DNA of 41,067 nt. Source: Streptomyces sp. ISL-11 (lineage in GTDB: Bacteria; Actinomycetota; Actinomycetes; Streptomycetales; Streptomycetaceae). Positions within the stretch are counted from its first letter, which is position 1, and every line of letters begins with the position of its first letter. The DNA lies in assembly GCF_018614525.1 (NCBI RefSeq), contig NZ_JAGGOL010000041.1, positions 1 to 41,067 on the forward strand, written 5' to 3'. The notes beneath the pieces are model-generated. The model saw only the letters and a list, made by a program, of their open reading frames with translations, did no database searches and had not been told where the DNA came from. This document shows positions 1 to 8,541 of this stretch, in pieces. Position numbers and translations under genes: made by a program.

Positions 1-47
1 CGCCCGCTCGGCGGGCAGGCCGTGCGTGGCGTGCCTACGCTGGCGGA

Positions 48-3000
48 ATGAGCCGCACCGCCCCGGACCCGCAGCGCCCCACGGGCCGGCCCGCACTCGC
101 GCCGCGGCCGCGGGAGGGCCGCGAGGACCCGGAGGGCGGGAGCGGTCCGAGCGCGGCCTGGCGCCGCCTGTTGCACCGGGTGCCCAACGGGTTCGCGATC
201 TTCTTCGCCCTGCTGGGCGTGTTCTGCGCGGTCACCGCACTGATCATGCCGCTGCGGCGCGCGGTGGAGCCGCTGACCCACGCGCTGGACACGCTGACGG
301 TCCCGACGGCGCCGAACCTCGCCTACGCCGTCTTCCTGCTCCTCCTCGCCGCGGCGATGGCCGCGCGCAAACGGGTCACCCTCTGGTTCGTCCTCGGCTA
401 CCTCGCCCTGCTGCTCGTCGCGGACGCCCTGCTGCTGGCCGTGGGCTACTGGGACGCGATCCCCTCGCTGGTGCTGTGCGTGGCCGCGATGACGCTGCTG
501 GTCCTGGCGCGGCGGGAGTTCTACGCGGCGTCCCGGCGCGGGGCGTTCCTGCGGGCGCTGGGGGTGCTGGTGGCCGGGCTGACCGTGGCCATCCTGCTGG
601 GCTGGGGCCTGGTGTCGCTGTTCCCCGGCAGCCTGGAGCGCGGCGGCGGCTACCGGCTGCTGTTCGTCGCCAACAAGGTCTGCGGCGGTCTCGTCAGCGG
701 CCGGCACTTCACCGGGCACCCGCCGGACTGGGTGTACTTCCTGCTCGGCCTGTTCGGGGCGCTGGCGCTGCTCAACGCGGCCATGACGCTCTTCCGCTCG
801 CAGCGCCTGGAAGCGGCCCTGCACGACGACGAGGAGCCGCGCCTGCGGGCCCTCCTCGGCCGGTACGGCGGGCAGGACTCGCTCGGCTACTTCGCGACCC
901 GCCGCGACAAGGCCGTCGTCTTCTCCCCCAGCGGCAAGGCGGCCGTCACCTACCGCGTCGAGGCCGGTGTCTGCCTGGCCTCGGGCGATCCGCTCGGGGA
1001 TCCCGAGGCCTGGACGCCCGCGATCGACGCCTGGCTGGAGGTCGCGGGCCGCTACGGCTGGCAGCCCGCCGTCATGGGCGCCAGCGAGGCGGGCGCCACG
1101 GCGTACGCCCGTTCCGGCCTGGGCGCGCTGCAACTGGGCGACGAGGCGATCCTCCAGGTCGCGGCCTTCGATCTCGACGGCCGCGAGATGCGGGTGACCC
1201 GGCAGGCGGTCAACCGGGTGGAGCGTACGGGCGCGACCACCCGGATCCGGCGCCACTCGGCGCTCTCCGACGAGGAGATGGGCGAGGTCATCCACCGCGC
1301 GGACGCCTGGCGGGACACGGAGACCGAGCGGGGCTTCTCGATGGCGCTGGGGCGGCTGGGCGACCCCGCCGACGGCGACTGCCTGCTGGTCGAGGCGTTC
1401 GACAGCGAGGGCCGGATGATCGCGCTGCTGTCGTTCGTGCCCTGGGGGCGCGACGGGGTGTCGCTGGACGTGATGCGCCGCGACCGGGCCGCGCCCAACG
1501 GCGTCATGGAGTTCATGGTGGCCCAGCTGTGCGCGCAGGCGGGCCGGTTCGGCGTCAAGCGGATCTCGCTGAACTTCGCCGTCTTCCGCTCGGCGTTCGA
1601 GGAGGGGGCGAGGATCGGCGCGGGGCCGGTGCTGCGGCTGTGGCGCCGGCTGCTGCTGTTCCTCTCCAAGTGGTGGCAGCTGGAGGCGCTCTACCGCTCG
1701 AACGTGAAGTACAACCCCGAGTGGCACCCGCGGTTCCTTTGCTACGCCGACGCCGGTGCGCTCGCCCGGATCGGGCTGGCCGCCGGCATCGCGGAGGGCT
1801 TCGTCGCGGTGCCGAGCCTGGGACAGCTGTGGCGCCGGGGGCGGCCGCAGGGCATCGCGAGCCCGGCGTCGACGGCGGGGCTGCCCCCACTCTCGGAACT
1901 GGGCCTCGGCGCCGCCGCGGAGGAGGCCGGGCGGGACGAGCTCGCGGGCCTGCCGGAGCAGGTGCGGGTGCGGCGGCGGAAGCTGGAGCGGCTGCGGGCG
2001 GCGGGCGTCGACCCCTACCCCGTCGACGCGCGCCGCACCCACACCCTCGCCGCCGTGCGGGCCGCGCACCCGGACCTGCCACCCGGGTCCCGCACCGGTG
2101 AGCGGGTGACCGTCGCCGGCCGGGTGCTGCTGGTCCGCCACCACGGCGGGGTGGCCTTCGCGGTGCTCCGGGACTGGTCCGGCGATCTCCAGCTGACCTT
2201 CACCCGGCAGGACTCGGGCGACGCGTGCCTGCGGCGCTTCGCCACCCAGGTCGACCTCGGCGACCACATCGAGGCGACGGGCGAGGTGGGCACCACCGAC
2301 CACGGCGAGCCGACCGTCTTCGTCACCGCCAGCCGGATGACCGCCAAGTGTCTGCGGCCGTTGCCCGACAAGCGCCACGGTCTGAGCGACCCGGAGGCGC
2401 GGGTGCGGATGCGCTATGTCGACCTCGCGGTCTCGCCGGAGGCGCGGCAGACCGTACGGGCGCGCAGCGCGGCCGTGCAGGCGCTGCGGCAGGGGCTGCT
2501 GGAGCGCGGGTACCTGGAGGTCGAGACGCCGATGCTCCAGCAGATCCACGGCGGTGCGAACGCCCGGCCGTTCACCACCCACATCAACGCCTACGACCTC
2601 GATCTGTATTTGCGGATCGCACCCGAGCTGTATCTGAAACGGCTGTGCGTGGGCGGCATGGAAAAGGTCTTCGAAATGGGCCGGACCTTCCGCAACGAGG
2701 GTGTCTCGTACAAGCACAATCCCGAATTCACGATGCTGGAGGCCTATCAGGCATTCGCGGATTACGACGTGATGCTGGACCTGACCCGCGAACTGATCCA
2801 GGGCGCGGCCGTCGCCGCCCACGGTGCGCCGGTCGCACTGCGGGCGGATCGCGAGGGGCGGTTCGTCGAGCACGACATCTCGGGGCCGTGGCCGGTCAGA
2901 ACCGTGCACGGCGCCCTCTCGGAGGCGCTGGGCGAGGAGGTCGACGCCGATACGCCCAGCGCGGCGCTGCGCCGGCTGTGCGACGCGGCGGGCGTGCCGC

Positions 3001-3428
3001 ACCGGCCGGAGCAGGGGCGCGGGGACATCGTGCTGGAGATGTACGAGCGGCTGGTCGAGGAGCGGACCGGGACCCCGGTGTTCTACAAGGACTTTCCCAC
3101 CGACGTCTCGCCGCTCACCCGCCCGCACCGGGCCGATCCGCGGCTGGCCGAGCGCTGGGACCTGGTCGCCTTCGGCACGGAGCTGGGCACCGCGTACTCC
3201 GAGCTGATCGACCCGGTCGAGCAGCGCCGCCGGCTGACGGCGCAGTCGCTGCTGGCGGCCGGCGGTGACCCGGAGGCGATGGAGCTGGACGAGGACTTCC
3301 TGCGGGCCCTGGAGTACGCGATGCCGCCGACGGGCGGGCTGGGGATCGGGGTGGACCGGCTGGTGATGTTCCTGACCGGGCTGTCGATCCGCGAGACGCT
3401 GCCGTTCCCGCTGGTGCGAAGGCGCTGA
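48..3428 (+). CDS. lysX: Bifunctional lysylphosphatidylglycerol synthase / lysine--tRNA ligase (LysX)
   Basis: The protein has 1126 residues in two halves. Residues about 1-250 carry several hydrophobic segments (for example [19 protein letters not shown] near residue 50), and about 270-570 look like the MprF-type DUF2156 aminoacyl-transfer domain. From about 680 there is an OB-fold anticodon-binding domain, then a class II lysyl-tRNA synthetase core. Motif 2 is [11 protein letters not shown] near 873 and motif 3 is [13 protein letters not shown] near 1095. Family knowledge: LysX charges tRNA-Lys and transfers lysine to phosphatidylglycerol at the membrane, which lowers surface charge and gives cationic-peptide resistance. 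The length matches mycobacterial LysX (about 1100-1170). The ATG at 48 opens the synthase half directly; the ribosome-binding site is weak. It is not expected to be the only lysyl-tRNA synthetase of the cell (inference). A second open frame over 26-2101 is a GC shadow. Confidence 0.95.
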   Translation: MSRTAPDPQRPTGRPALAPRPREGREDPEGGSGPSAAWRRLLHRVPNGFAIFFALLGVFCAVTALIMPLRRAVEPLTHALDTLTVPTAPNLAYAVFLLLLAAAMAARKRVTLWFVLGYLALLLVADALLLAVGYWDAIPSLVLCVAAMTLLVLARREFYAASRRGAFLRALGVLVAGLTVAILLGWGLVSLFPGSLERGGGYRLLFVANKVCGGLVSGRHFTGHPPDWVYFLLGLFGALALLNAAMTLFRSQRLEAALHDDEEPRLRALLGRYGGQDSLGYFATRRDKAVVFSPSGKAAVTYRVEAGVCLASGDPLGDPEAWTPAIDAWLEVAGRYGWQPAVMGASEAGATAYARSGLGALQLGDEAILQVAAFDLDGREMRVTRQAVNRVERTGATTRIRRHSALSDEEMGEVIHRADAWRDTETERGFSMALGRLGDPADGDCLLVEAFDSEGRMIALLSFVPWGRDGVSLDVMRRDRAAPNGVMEFMVAQLCAQAGRFGVKRISLNFAVFRSAFEEGARIGAGPVLRLWRRLLLFLSKWWQLEALYRSNVKYNPEWHPRFLCYADAGALARIGLAAGIAEGFVAVPSLGQLWRRGRPQGIASPASTAGLPPLSELGLGAAAEEAGRDELAGLPEQVRVRRRKLERLRAAGVDPYPVDARRTHTLAAVRAAHPDLPPGSRTGERVTVAGRVLLVRHHGGVAFAVLRDWSGDLQLTFTRQDSGDACLRRFATQVDLGDHIEATGEVGTTDHGEPTVFVTASRMTAKCLRPLPDKRHGLSDPEARVRMRYVDLAVSPEARQTVRARSAAVQALRQGLLERGYLEVETPMLQQIHGGANARPFTTHINAYDLDLYLRIAPELYLKRLCVGGMEKVFEMGRTFRNEGVSYKHNPEFTMLEAYQAFADYDVMLDLTRELIQGAAVAAHGAPVALRADREGRFVEHDISGPWPVRTVHGALSEALGEEVDADTPSAALRRLCDAAGVPHRPEQGRGDIVLEMYERLVEERTGTPVFYKDFPTDVSPLTRPHRADPRLAERWDLVAFGTELGTAYSELIDPVEQRRRLTAQSLLAAGGDPEAMELDEDFLRALEYAMPPTGGLGIGVDRLVMFLTGLSIRETLPFPLVRRR

Positions 3429-3544
3429 ATACCGGTCCCTAAAAGCTTCCCTTTGAGGAATGGATAGAATTCATTATTTGCCTTATAGATCGGTGATTGT
3501 TAATTTGACGGCTCAGTCCCTGACCGAGCTGGTGGTGTTTCTTC

Positions 3545-4492
3545 ATGACGGCGGCACAGCGTACGGCGACCCCGTGGCTTCCGATGGCCGCGACAGCGGT
3601 TCTGTGGGGATCGGCGTTCACCGCGATCCAGGTCGCGCTGCCGGACTACTCCCCGGCCGCGATCGCCCTGCTGCGGATCGCCATCACCGTTCTCCTGCTC
3701 CTGCCGTGCCTGGCCCTGGGCCGCATCGGCCGGCTGCGGCGGGGCGACGCCCTGCGGATGGCGGCCTTCGGGCTCACCGGCATGACCGCCTATCAGGTGC
3801 TGCTGTGCACGGGCGAGCGGAGCGTCGACGCGGGGACCGCGGCCATGCTCATCGCCGCGTCGCCGGTCTTCACCACGGTCCTGGGCATGGCGTTCCTCGG
3901 CGACCGGCCCGGCGGGCGGGGGCTGACCGGGCTCGGGCTCGCGCTCGGTGGCGCCCTGCTGGTCGCCGTGACCTCGGGCGGCGGAAGCGGTTCGGCGGCG
4001 GGCGCGCTGACGGTGCTGGCCGCCGCGGCCACGCAGGCCATCTCCTTCGCGTTGCAGAAGCCGCTGCTGAAGCGGTATTCGGGCGCCGAGTGCGTCTTCT
4101 ACGGCAGCCTCTTCGGGCTCGTACCCCTGCTGGCCGCGGCGCCCGGCGCGGTGGGGCAGGTGGCGGCGGCCGACGGGCACCGGACGGCGGCGGTGCTCTG
4201 GCTGGGGCTGGGCTGCACGGCGACGGCCTTCTGGACCTGGTCGCGGACGCTGCGCGCGACGACCGCGTCCACGGCGTCGCTCGTGCTGTACGCGGTGCCG
4301 GTCGCCGCGCTGGTGCTGGACGCGGTGCTGCTGGGCAACGTCCCGGCGCCGACCGCGGTGCTGGGCGGGCTGCTGGTGCTGGGCGGGGTGGGGGTCGCGT
4401 CCGTACGGAGGCGGGCCGCGGCGCCGGAGCGGGTGGCGGCCGTATCGGCCGTATCGGCCGGGCGGGTGCCGGCGGGTGCGGGCAGCCGGTAG
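3545..4492 (+). CDS. EamA/DMT-family transporter
   Basis: This 315-residue protein is almost entirely hydrophobic, with about ten predicted membrane segments in two internally similar halves, the usual build of drug/metabolite (EamA, RhaT-like) exporters. The start region WLPMAATAVLWGSAFTAIQ is typical of the first EamA repeat, including the conserved WGS. A second repeat begins near residue 150 (LTVLAAAATQAISFALQKPLL). The substrate cannot be inferred. The ATG at 3545 follows a short AT-richer stretch (3439-3520) that probably contains its promoter, and there is no strong Shine-Dalgarno sequence. The last 25 residues are Ala/Arg/Val-rich low-complexity sequence. The gene ends just upstream of a palindromic intergenic element that probably terminates transcription. 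Confidence 0.9.
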   Translation: MTAAQRTATPWLPMAATAVLWGSAFTAIQVALPDYSPAAIALLRIAITVLLLLPCLALGRIGRLRRGDALRMAAFGLTGMTAYQVLLCTGERSVDAGTAAMLIAASPVFTTVLGMAFLGDRPGGRGLTGLGLALGGALLVAVTSGGGSGSAAGALTVLAAAATQAISFALQKPLLKRYSGAECVFYGSLFGLVPLLAAAPGAVGQVAAADGHRTAAVLWLGLGCTATAFWTWSRTLRATTASTASLVLYAVPVAALVLDAVLLGNVPAPTAVLGGLLVLGGVGVASVRRRAAAPERVAAVSAVSAGRVPAGAGSR

Positions 4493-4518
4493 GGCCGGCC
4501 GGTCCGGGAACGGGCCTG

Positions 4519-4826
4519 GGCCGCGTCCGGCGGATCTTCGGCTGCGGGCCGTCTTTGCCGCCTGGCCGCCTGCGGCGGGGCGGTCGTCTTTGCCGCCTGC
4601 GGCGGCGGGCGCCCTGCGGGCGCGTCCTCAATCGCCGGACGGGCTTGATTCGGCTGGGCTCAGCCGCTTCAGCCTGTCCGGCGCTTGAGGACACACCACA
4701 GCAGCCTGTCCGGCGCTTGCGGACACACCACAGCAGCCCGTCCGGCGCTTGCGGACACCACCGCGCAGCGGTGGTGCGCACGACCGGCCCGCAGCCGTCC
4801 GCTCACATGATCCGCCGGACACGGCC
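4519..4826. repeat. Composite palindromic intergenic element, copy A
   Basis: This 308-bp noncoding block starts with GGCCGCGTCCGGCGGATC (4519-4536) and ends with the near-perfect inverted copy GATCCGCCGGACACGGCC (4809-4826). A second pair lies inside, GGCTGCGGGCC near 4540 against GGCCCGCAGCC near 4786-4796. The centre is a hairpin with arms 4625-4646 and 4671-4692, and a short perfect stem (CACCACCGC / GCGGTGGTG, 4756-4776) follows. The same series of modules occurs again at 39357-39629. It separates convergent genes (EamA transporter and VOC protein), and its right end touches the VOC stop codon, so it may act as a bidirectional terminator. It covers the gene-free stretch 4493-4825, where no ORF looks coding. 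Confidence 0.75.
4671..4766 (+). repeat. Three tandem copies of a 32-bp unit
   Basis: Units begin at 4671, 4703 and 4735, exactly 32 bp apart. Each starts AGCCTGTCCGGCGCTT or a one-base variant. The first two differ at a single position (TTGAGG versus TTGCGG); the third is CCCG at its start and diverges at its end. Each copy can pair with the left hairpin arm at 4625-4646, so the array offers three alternative 3' arms to one 5' arm. It probably arose by slippage within the palindromic element. Confidence 0.8.
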
Positions 4827-5278
4827 TATGCGGCGCAGAATTCGTTGCCTTCGGGATCCCGCATGACCCACCAGTGCCCGGCCGGGCCCCGGTCCACCTC
4901 GTGGACGCGGGTGGCACCCAGGGTCTCCAGCCGGGCCACCAGCTCCGCCAGTCCGCCGGGTTCGCTGTGGACGTCGATGTGCAGGCGGTTCTTGGCCGTC
5001 TTGGCCTCGGGCACGTTCTGGAAGAGCAGCCTGCGGCCGCGGCCGATGCCGCTGATCTCGTCGAACGGGTCCTCCGGGTGCCGGATCGCCGCGTAACCGC
5101 GGAAGGTCCGGCGGCCGCGGTGCTCGGTGACCGCGTCCTCGCCGATGTGGCCGGCGGCCAGCAGCCGGCCGATGAGCACGCCGGGGTCCTCCACCTCGTA
5201 CTCCAGCGCGGCGGCCCAGAAATCCGCCAGTACGGGCGCGTCCTGACTGTCGACGACCAGCTTCCAGTTCAATGGCAT
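4826..5278 (-). CDS. VOC-family (glyoxalase-like) protein
   Basis: This 150-residue protein has the Streptomyces glyoxalase-like layout. It opens MPLNWKLVVDSQDAPVLADF with a single paired beta-alpha-beta module, has RLHIDVHS near residue 97, and ends GHWWVMRDPEGNEFCA, the usual C-terminal signature of the family. Proteins of this type bind small molecules or act as metal-dependent lyases/dioxygenases; no substrate is evident, and the conserved His and Glu could be metal ligands. The frame extends 12 residues further upstream, but I chose the ATG at 5278 because the family motif MPLNWKLV begins there. It is convergent with the EamA transporter, and its stop codon lies at the edge of the palindromic element. 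Confidence 0.88.
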   Translation of the reverse strand: MPLNWKLVVDSQDAPVLADFWAAALEYEVEDPGVLIGRLLAAGHIGEDAVTEHRGRRTFRGYAAIRHPEDPFDEISGIGRGRRLLFQNVPEAKTAKNRLHIDVHSEPGGLAELVARLETLGATRVHEVDRGPAGHWWVMRDPEGNEFCAA

Positions 5279-5351
5279 TGAACGGTTGTACGGGCTACCG
5301 GGACCCGCCCGCAACCGCGGGACCGACGGGCGCGCCGGGCGGGCGGCACCG

Positions 5352-5528
5352 TCACATGGAGGTGATCACTCCGGCGAGCGCCACCCAGCAGACGGCCACG
5401 AGCAGCGGCAGTACCACCATGATCAGGCCGGTCGGCGAGGACTGCAGCCAGCCCTTGCCCGCCGTGCCCCGCTGTCTGCCCACTATGCGCTGGCCGCCGT
5501 GCCAGGCCACGTACTCCTCCAGTTCCAT
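5352..5528 (-). CDS. Small single-pass membrane protein (58 aa), unknown function
   Basis: A 58-residue ORF starting MELEEYVAWHGGQRIVGRQR and ending in one hydrophobic segment of about 22 residues (LIMVVLPLLVAVCWVALAGV) that stops almost at the C terminus. That polar N terminus with a C-terminal anchor suggests a tail-anchored or single-pass small membrane protein. Its 5' end overlaps the 3' end of the GNAT gene by 46 bases in another frame, so translation may be coupled. The Shine-Dalgarno sequence is weak. I do not recognise the family. It is kept because the membrane segment is clean and the segment is not explained by the overlapping frame. Confidence 0.55.
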   Translation of the reverse strand: MELEEYVAWHGGQRIVGRQRGTAGKGWLQSSPTGLIMVVLPLLVAVCWVALAGVITSM

Positions 5529-6091
5529 GACCGCGTCAGCATGGTCTCGCGCGGCTTGCGCCGGACCCACACGGTGCGCCGGCGCCCGTCGGGCGGTGTC
5601 AGGTGGGTGAGCTCCTCGAAACCGAGTTTGCGGTGGAACCGCGAGGACGCCTCGTTGTACGGCTCGCTCACCACCGCGGCGATCACCGGACTGGCCGGCC
5701 ACTGCTCCAGGACGTGGTGGTAGAGCCGGGAGGCGACGCCCTTGCGGGCGGCGCCCCGCGCGACACAGACCTGCTTGATCACCAGGAAGGAACCCAGGGT
5801 GGTCTTGATGCGGTGGTTGAGCCATTCCTCCGGCTCCAGGCGCTCGTCGCTGTAGGCGAGGAGGAAGCCGAGCACCTCGCCGCCCTTGACCGCGACCCAG
5901 AAGTGTTCGGCGGTGGTGAGCCGGCCCCGGTAGTCGTCCAGGGTGTAGTCCGAGACGAGGAAGCCGTCGCGGCCGGCCGCGGCGGGGTCGGACGCGTCCA
6001 GGCGGCGGGACCCGGCGAGCGCCACGACGTCCGCCAGGTGTGTCTCGCCCGCCCGGAGGATCTCCACCTTCTCCGTGTCCACCGCGCTCAT
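5483..6091 (-). CDS. GNAT-family N-acetyltransferase
   Basis: This protein of about 202 residues has the GNAT fold. The core strand runs EHFWVAVKGGEVLGFLLAY, the acetyl-CoA-binding region is VIKQVCVARGAARKGVASRL (the V-x-x-x-x-R/G-x-G-x-A signature in a variant form), and the late segment is EPYNEASSRFHRKLGFEEL. It transfers an acetyl group from acetyl-CoA to an amine; the acceptor is unknown. I chose the ATG at 6091 over the GTG at 6106 because GGGGGAG sits six bases before it. The last 15 residues (after RKPRE) are atypical and coincide with the overlapping small ORF, so the functional domain probably ends near position 5530. Confidence 0.88.
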   Translation of the reverse strand: MSAVDTEKVEILRAGETHLADVVALAGSRRLDASDPAAAGRDGFLVSDYTLDDYRGRLTTAEHFWVAVKGGEVLGFLLAYSDERLEPEEWLNHRIKTTLGSFLVIKQVCVARGAARKGVASRLYHHVLEQWPASPVIAAVVSEPYNEASSRFHRKLGFEELTHLTPPDGRRRTVWVRRKPRETMLTRSWNWRSTWPGTAASA

Positions 6092-6190
6092 TCCCGTCTC
6101 CCCCACCCTCGGCCCACGCCGTTCGACAACCGGCCCAACCTACCCTTCGACCGGGGGCGGTTGGCACCGGATCGCCTACGGAACCGGTGG

Positions 6191-7339
6191 TCAGCCGGGC
6201 GGGCCGGGCAGATCCACCAGGCGGGCCAGGGTCTCGCGGTGGCGGCCGGGGGTGCCGAGGGCGATCTCGTCGGTCTTGGCGCGTTTGAGGTAGAGGTGGG
6301 CGGGGTGCTCCCACGTCATGCCGATGCCGCCGTGCAGCTGGACGCACTCGTGGGCCGCGCGTACGGCGACCTCAGAGCAGTACGCCTGCGCGACGGCGAC
6401 CGCGATCTCCGTGTCGGGGGCGTCGGGGGCGTCGGGGGCGCCGGTGGCGAGCGCGTCGGCGGCGTTGCGGGCGGCGGCCCTGGCCGAGGCGATGTCCAGC
6501 CACAGGGCGGCCAGCCGGTGCTTGAGCGCCTGGAACGAGCCGACGGGGCGGGCGAACTGCCGGCGCTCGCCCGTATAGCGCACGGTTTCCGTCAGGCACC
6601 AGTCCGCGATGCCCAGTTGCTCCGAGGCGAGCAGTCCGGCGCCGGTGAGCAGCGCGGTGTCGACGGCGGTACGGGCCCGGGCGGGCTCCGCGAGCAGGGT
6701 GGCGGGTGCCCCGGCGAGGGTGAGCCGGGCGACCGGCCGGGTGAGGTCGAGGGAGGTCAGGGGCGTGACCTCGACGCCCTCCGCGCCGGTGTCCACGGCG
6801 TGGAGGCCGTGGTCGGTGGGGACGAGCAGCACGTCGGCGCCGGCCGCGCCGGCGACGGCGGTGACCTGGCCGGTGAGCAGGGCCCGGCCCCGGCCGGTGG
6901 CCTCGGCCCGTACGGTCACGGGCCGGTGGGCGCCGGGGGCGGTGGGCAGGGGGACGGCGAGCGCGCCGGTGCGGCGGCCCTCGGCGAGCGCGGTGAGCGG
7001 CGCCGCCACCTCGGCGGCGGCGGTGTCGCAGCCCAGCAGGGCGGTGACGGCCAGGACGGCGCTGGTGAGGTAGGGCACGGGGGCGACGGAGCGGCCCAGT
7101 TCCTCCAGGACGACGGCGGCCTCGCGGGCGCTGCCGCCCTGGCCGCCGAGCTTGTCGGGCACGAGCAGCCCGGCCGCCCCGATGCCGGTGGCCAGGGACT
7201 GCCAGAGCCCGGGGTCGCAGGGGTGGCCGCTCTCGGCGGCGGCGAGTACGGACGAGGGGGCGGCGTGGTCGGTGAGCAGCGAGCGGACGGCCGCGCGCAG
7301 GTCTTCCTCGGCCTCGGAGTGCAGCAGGTCCGGCGTCAT
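6191..7339 (-). CDS. Acyl-CoA dehydrogenase family protein, probable non-catalytic partner subunit
   Basis: This 382-residue protein has an acyl-CoA dehydrogenase fold. It contains AAGLLVPDKLGGQGGSAREA near residue 60, RQFARPVGSFQALKHRLA near 265, and a C-terminal HECVQLHGGIGMTWEHPAHLYLKR-type segment. The C terminus lacks the usual (Y/I)EG(T/G) catalytic glutamate motif and instead reads DEIALGTPGRHRE. It overlaps the upstream dehydrogenase by four bases (ATGA), which suggests tight co-translation. In actinobacteria, adjacent pairs of this kind form alpha2beta2 enzymes in which only one subunit has the catalytic base, as in the steroid side-chain enzymes ChsE1-ChsE2. I infer this gene encodes the non-catalytic subunit. 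Third in the operon. Confidence 0.9.
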   Translation of the reverse strand: MTPDLLHSEAEEDLRAAVRSLLTDHAAPSSVLAAAESGHPCDPGLWQSLATGIGAAGLLVPDKLGGQGGSAREAAVVLEELGRSVAPVPYLTSAVLAVTALLGCDTAAAEVAAPLTALAEGRRTGALAVPLPTAPGAHRPVTVRAEATGRGRALLTGQVTAVAGAAGADVLLVPTDHGLHAVDTGAEGVEVTPLTSLDLTRPVARLTLAGAPATLLAEPARARTAVDTALLTGAGLLASEQLGIADWCLTETVRYTGERRQFARPVGSFQALKHRLAALWLDIASARAAARNAADALATGAPDAPDAPDTEIAVAVAQAYCSEVAVRAAHECVQLHGGIGMTWEHPAHLYLKRAKTDEIALGTPGRHRETLARLVDLPGPPG

Positions 7340-8541
7340 CGGGGCAGGTCCTTCCAGGGCAGGTCCTTGTCGGTGCGGGGCTCGGGCGGCAGGCCGAGGA
7401 CGCGCTCGGCGATGATGTTGAGCAGGACCTCCGAGGTGCCGCCCTCGATGGAGTTGCCCTTGGCGCGCAGATAGCGGTAGCCGGCGTCGCGGCCGGTGAA
7501 GTCGACGAGTTCGGGCCGGGTCATGGTCCAGTCGCCGTAGGTGAGGCCGTCCTCGGCCAGCAATTCGACCTCCAGGCCGCTGAGTTCCTGGTTGAGGCGG
7601 GCGAAGGACAGCTTCATGCCCGAGCCCTCCGGGCCGGGCCGGCCCAGCCGGAGCTGCTGGCGCAGGCGTTCGCCGGTGAGCCGGGCGACCTCCGCGTCCA
7701 CCCAGAGCCTCAGCAGCCTCTGGTGGAGGTCGTGGGTGCGCAGCTCCGGGCGGTGGCGCCAGGTGTCGGCGACGACGCCGATCATGCCGCCCTCGCGGGG
7801 TACGGCGGTGCCGCCGATGGCGACCCGCTCGTTCATCAGGGTGGTCTGCGCGACCCGCCAGCCGTCGCCGACCTCGCCCAGGCGGTGCGCGTCGGGGATC
7901 CGTACGCCGGTCAGGAACACCTCGTTGAACTCGGCCTCGCCGGTGATCTGGCGCAGCGGCCGCACCTCCACGCCCGGGGCGGTCATGTCGCAGAGGAAGT
8001 AGGTCAGGCCCCGGTGTTTGGGCACCGCGGGGTCCGTACGGGCCAGGAGGATCGCCCAGCGGGCGAGGTGGGCGCTGGAGGTCCACACCTTCTGGCCGTC
8101 GACGGTCCAGCCGTCGCCGTCGCGGACCGCGCGGGTGGCGAGCGCGGCGAGGTCGGAGCCGGCCCCGGGTTCGCTGAAGAGCTGGCACCACACCTCCTCA
8201 CCGGTCCACAGCGGGCGCAGGAAGCGTCGCTTCTGCTCCTCGGTGCCGAACTGGAGGATGGTGGGCGCGGCCATGCCGAGGCCGATGCCGATGCGGCGGG
8301 GGTCGTTGTCGGGTGCGCCGGCCGCTTCCAGGGCGGCGGTGACGACCGGCTGGAGGGAGCGGGGCGCGCCGAGTCCGCCGAGTCCTTCGGGGAAGTGGAC
8401 CCAGGCGAGGCCGTCGTCGAAGCGGGCCCGCAGGAAGTCGAGGCGGTCGGTGGTGGCGGGGTCGTGGGCGGCGAGGAGCGCGGCGACGCGGTCGCGGAGC
8501 TCGGCGGCTCGGGTGGGCTCGTCGGAACCGGTGGCGTTCAT
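7336..8541 (-). CDS. Acyl-CoA dehydrogenase, probable catalytic subunit
   Basis: The protein has 401 residues. It shows the FAD/substrate signature WCQLFSEPGAGSDLA near residue 118, DGWTVDGQKVWTSSAH near 141, and a C-terminal RAKGNSIEGGTSEVLLNIIA in which the Glu of IEGG aligns with the catalytic base of the family. It oxidises an acyl-CoA to the 2,3-enoyl-CoA and passes electrons to ETF. The ATG at 8541 overlaps the stop of the oxidoreductase gene (ATGA), and its own stop overlaps the start of the next dehydrogenase. The three genes are therefore one operon read from about 9570 leftwards. The acyl chain cannot be fixed; a polycyclic or branched acyl-CoA would suit the heteromeric architecture. 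Confidence 0.93.
   Translation of the reverse strand: MNATGSDEPTRAAELRDRVAALLAAHDPATTDRLDFLRARFDDGLAWVHFPEGLGGLGAPRSLQPVVTAALEAAGAPDNDPRRIGIGLGMAAPTILQFGTEEQKRRFLRPLWTGEEVWCQLFSEPGAGSDLAALATRAVRDGDGWTVDGQKVWTSSAHLARWAILLARTDPAVPKHRGLTYFLCDMTAPGVEVRPLRQITGEAEFNEVFLTGVRIPDAHRLGEVGDGWRVAQTTLMNERVAIGGTAVPREGGMIGVVADTWRHRPELRTHDLHQRLLRLWVDAEVARLTGERLRQQLRLGRPGPEGSGMKLSFARLNQELSGLEVELLAEDGLTYGDWTMTRPELVDFTGRDAGYRYLRAKGNSIEGGTSEVLLNIIAERVLGLPPEPRTDKDLPWKDLPR

Noticed and set aside
3439..3621. 60-codon minus-strand ORF between lysX and the EamA gene
   Set aside because: It overlaps the start of the EamA gene, has no recognisable motif, and most of it is an AT-richer promoter region.
4671..4766. Possible CRISPR array
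   Set aside because: Three units of 32 bp are directly tandem with no variable spacers and belong to a larger palindromic element.
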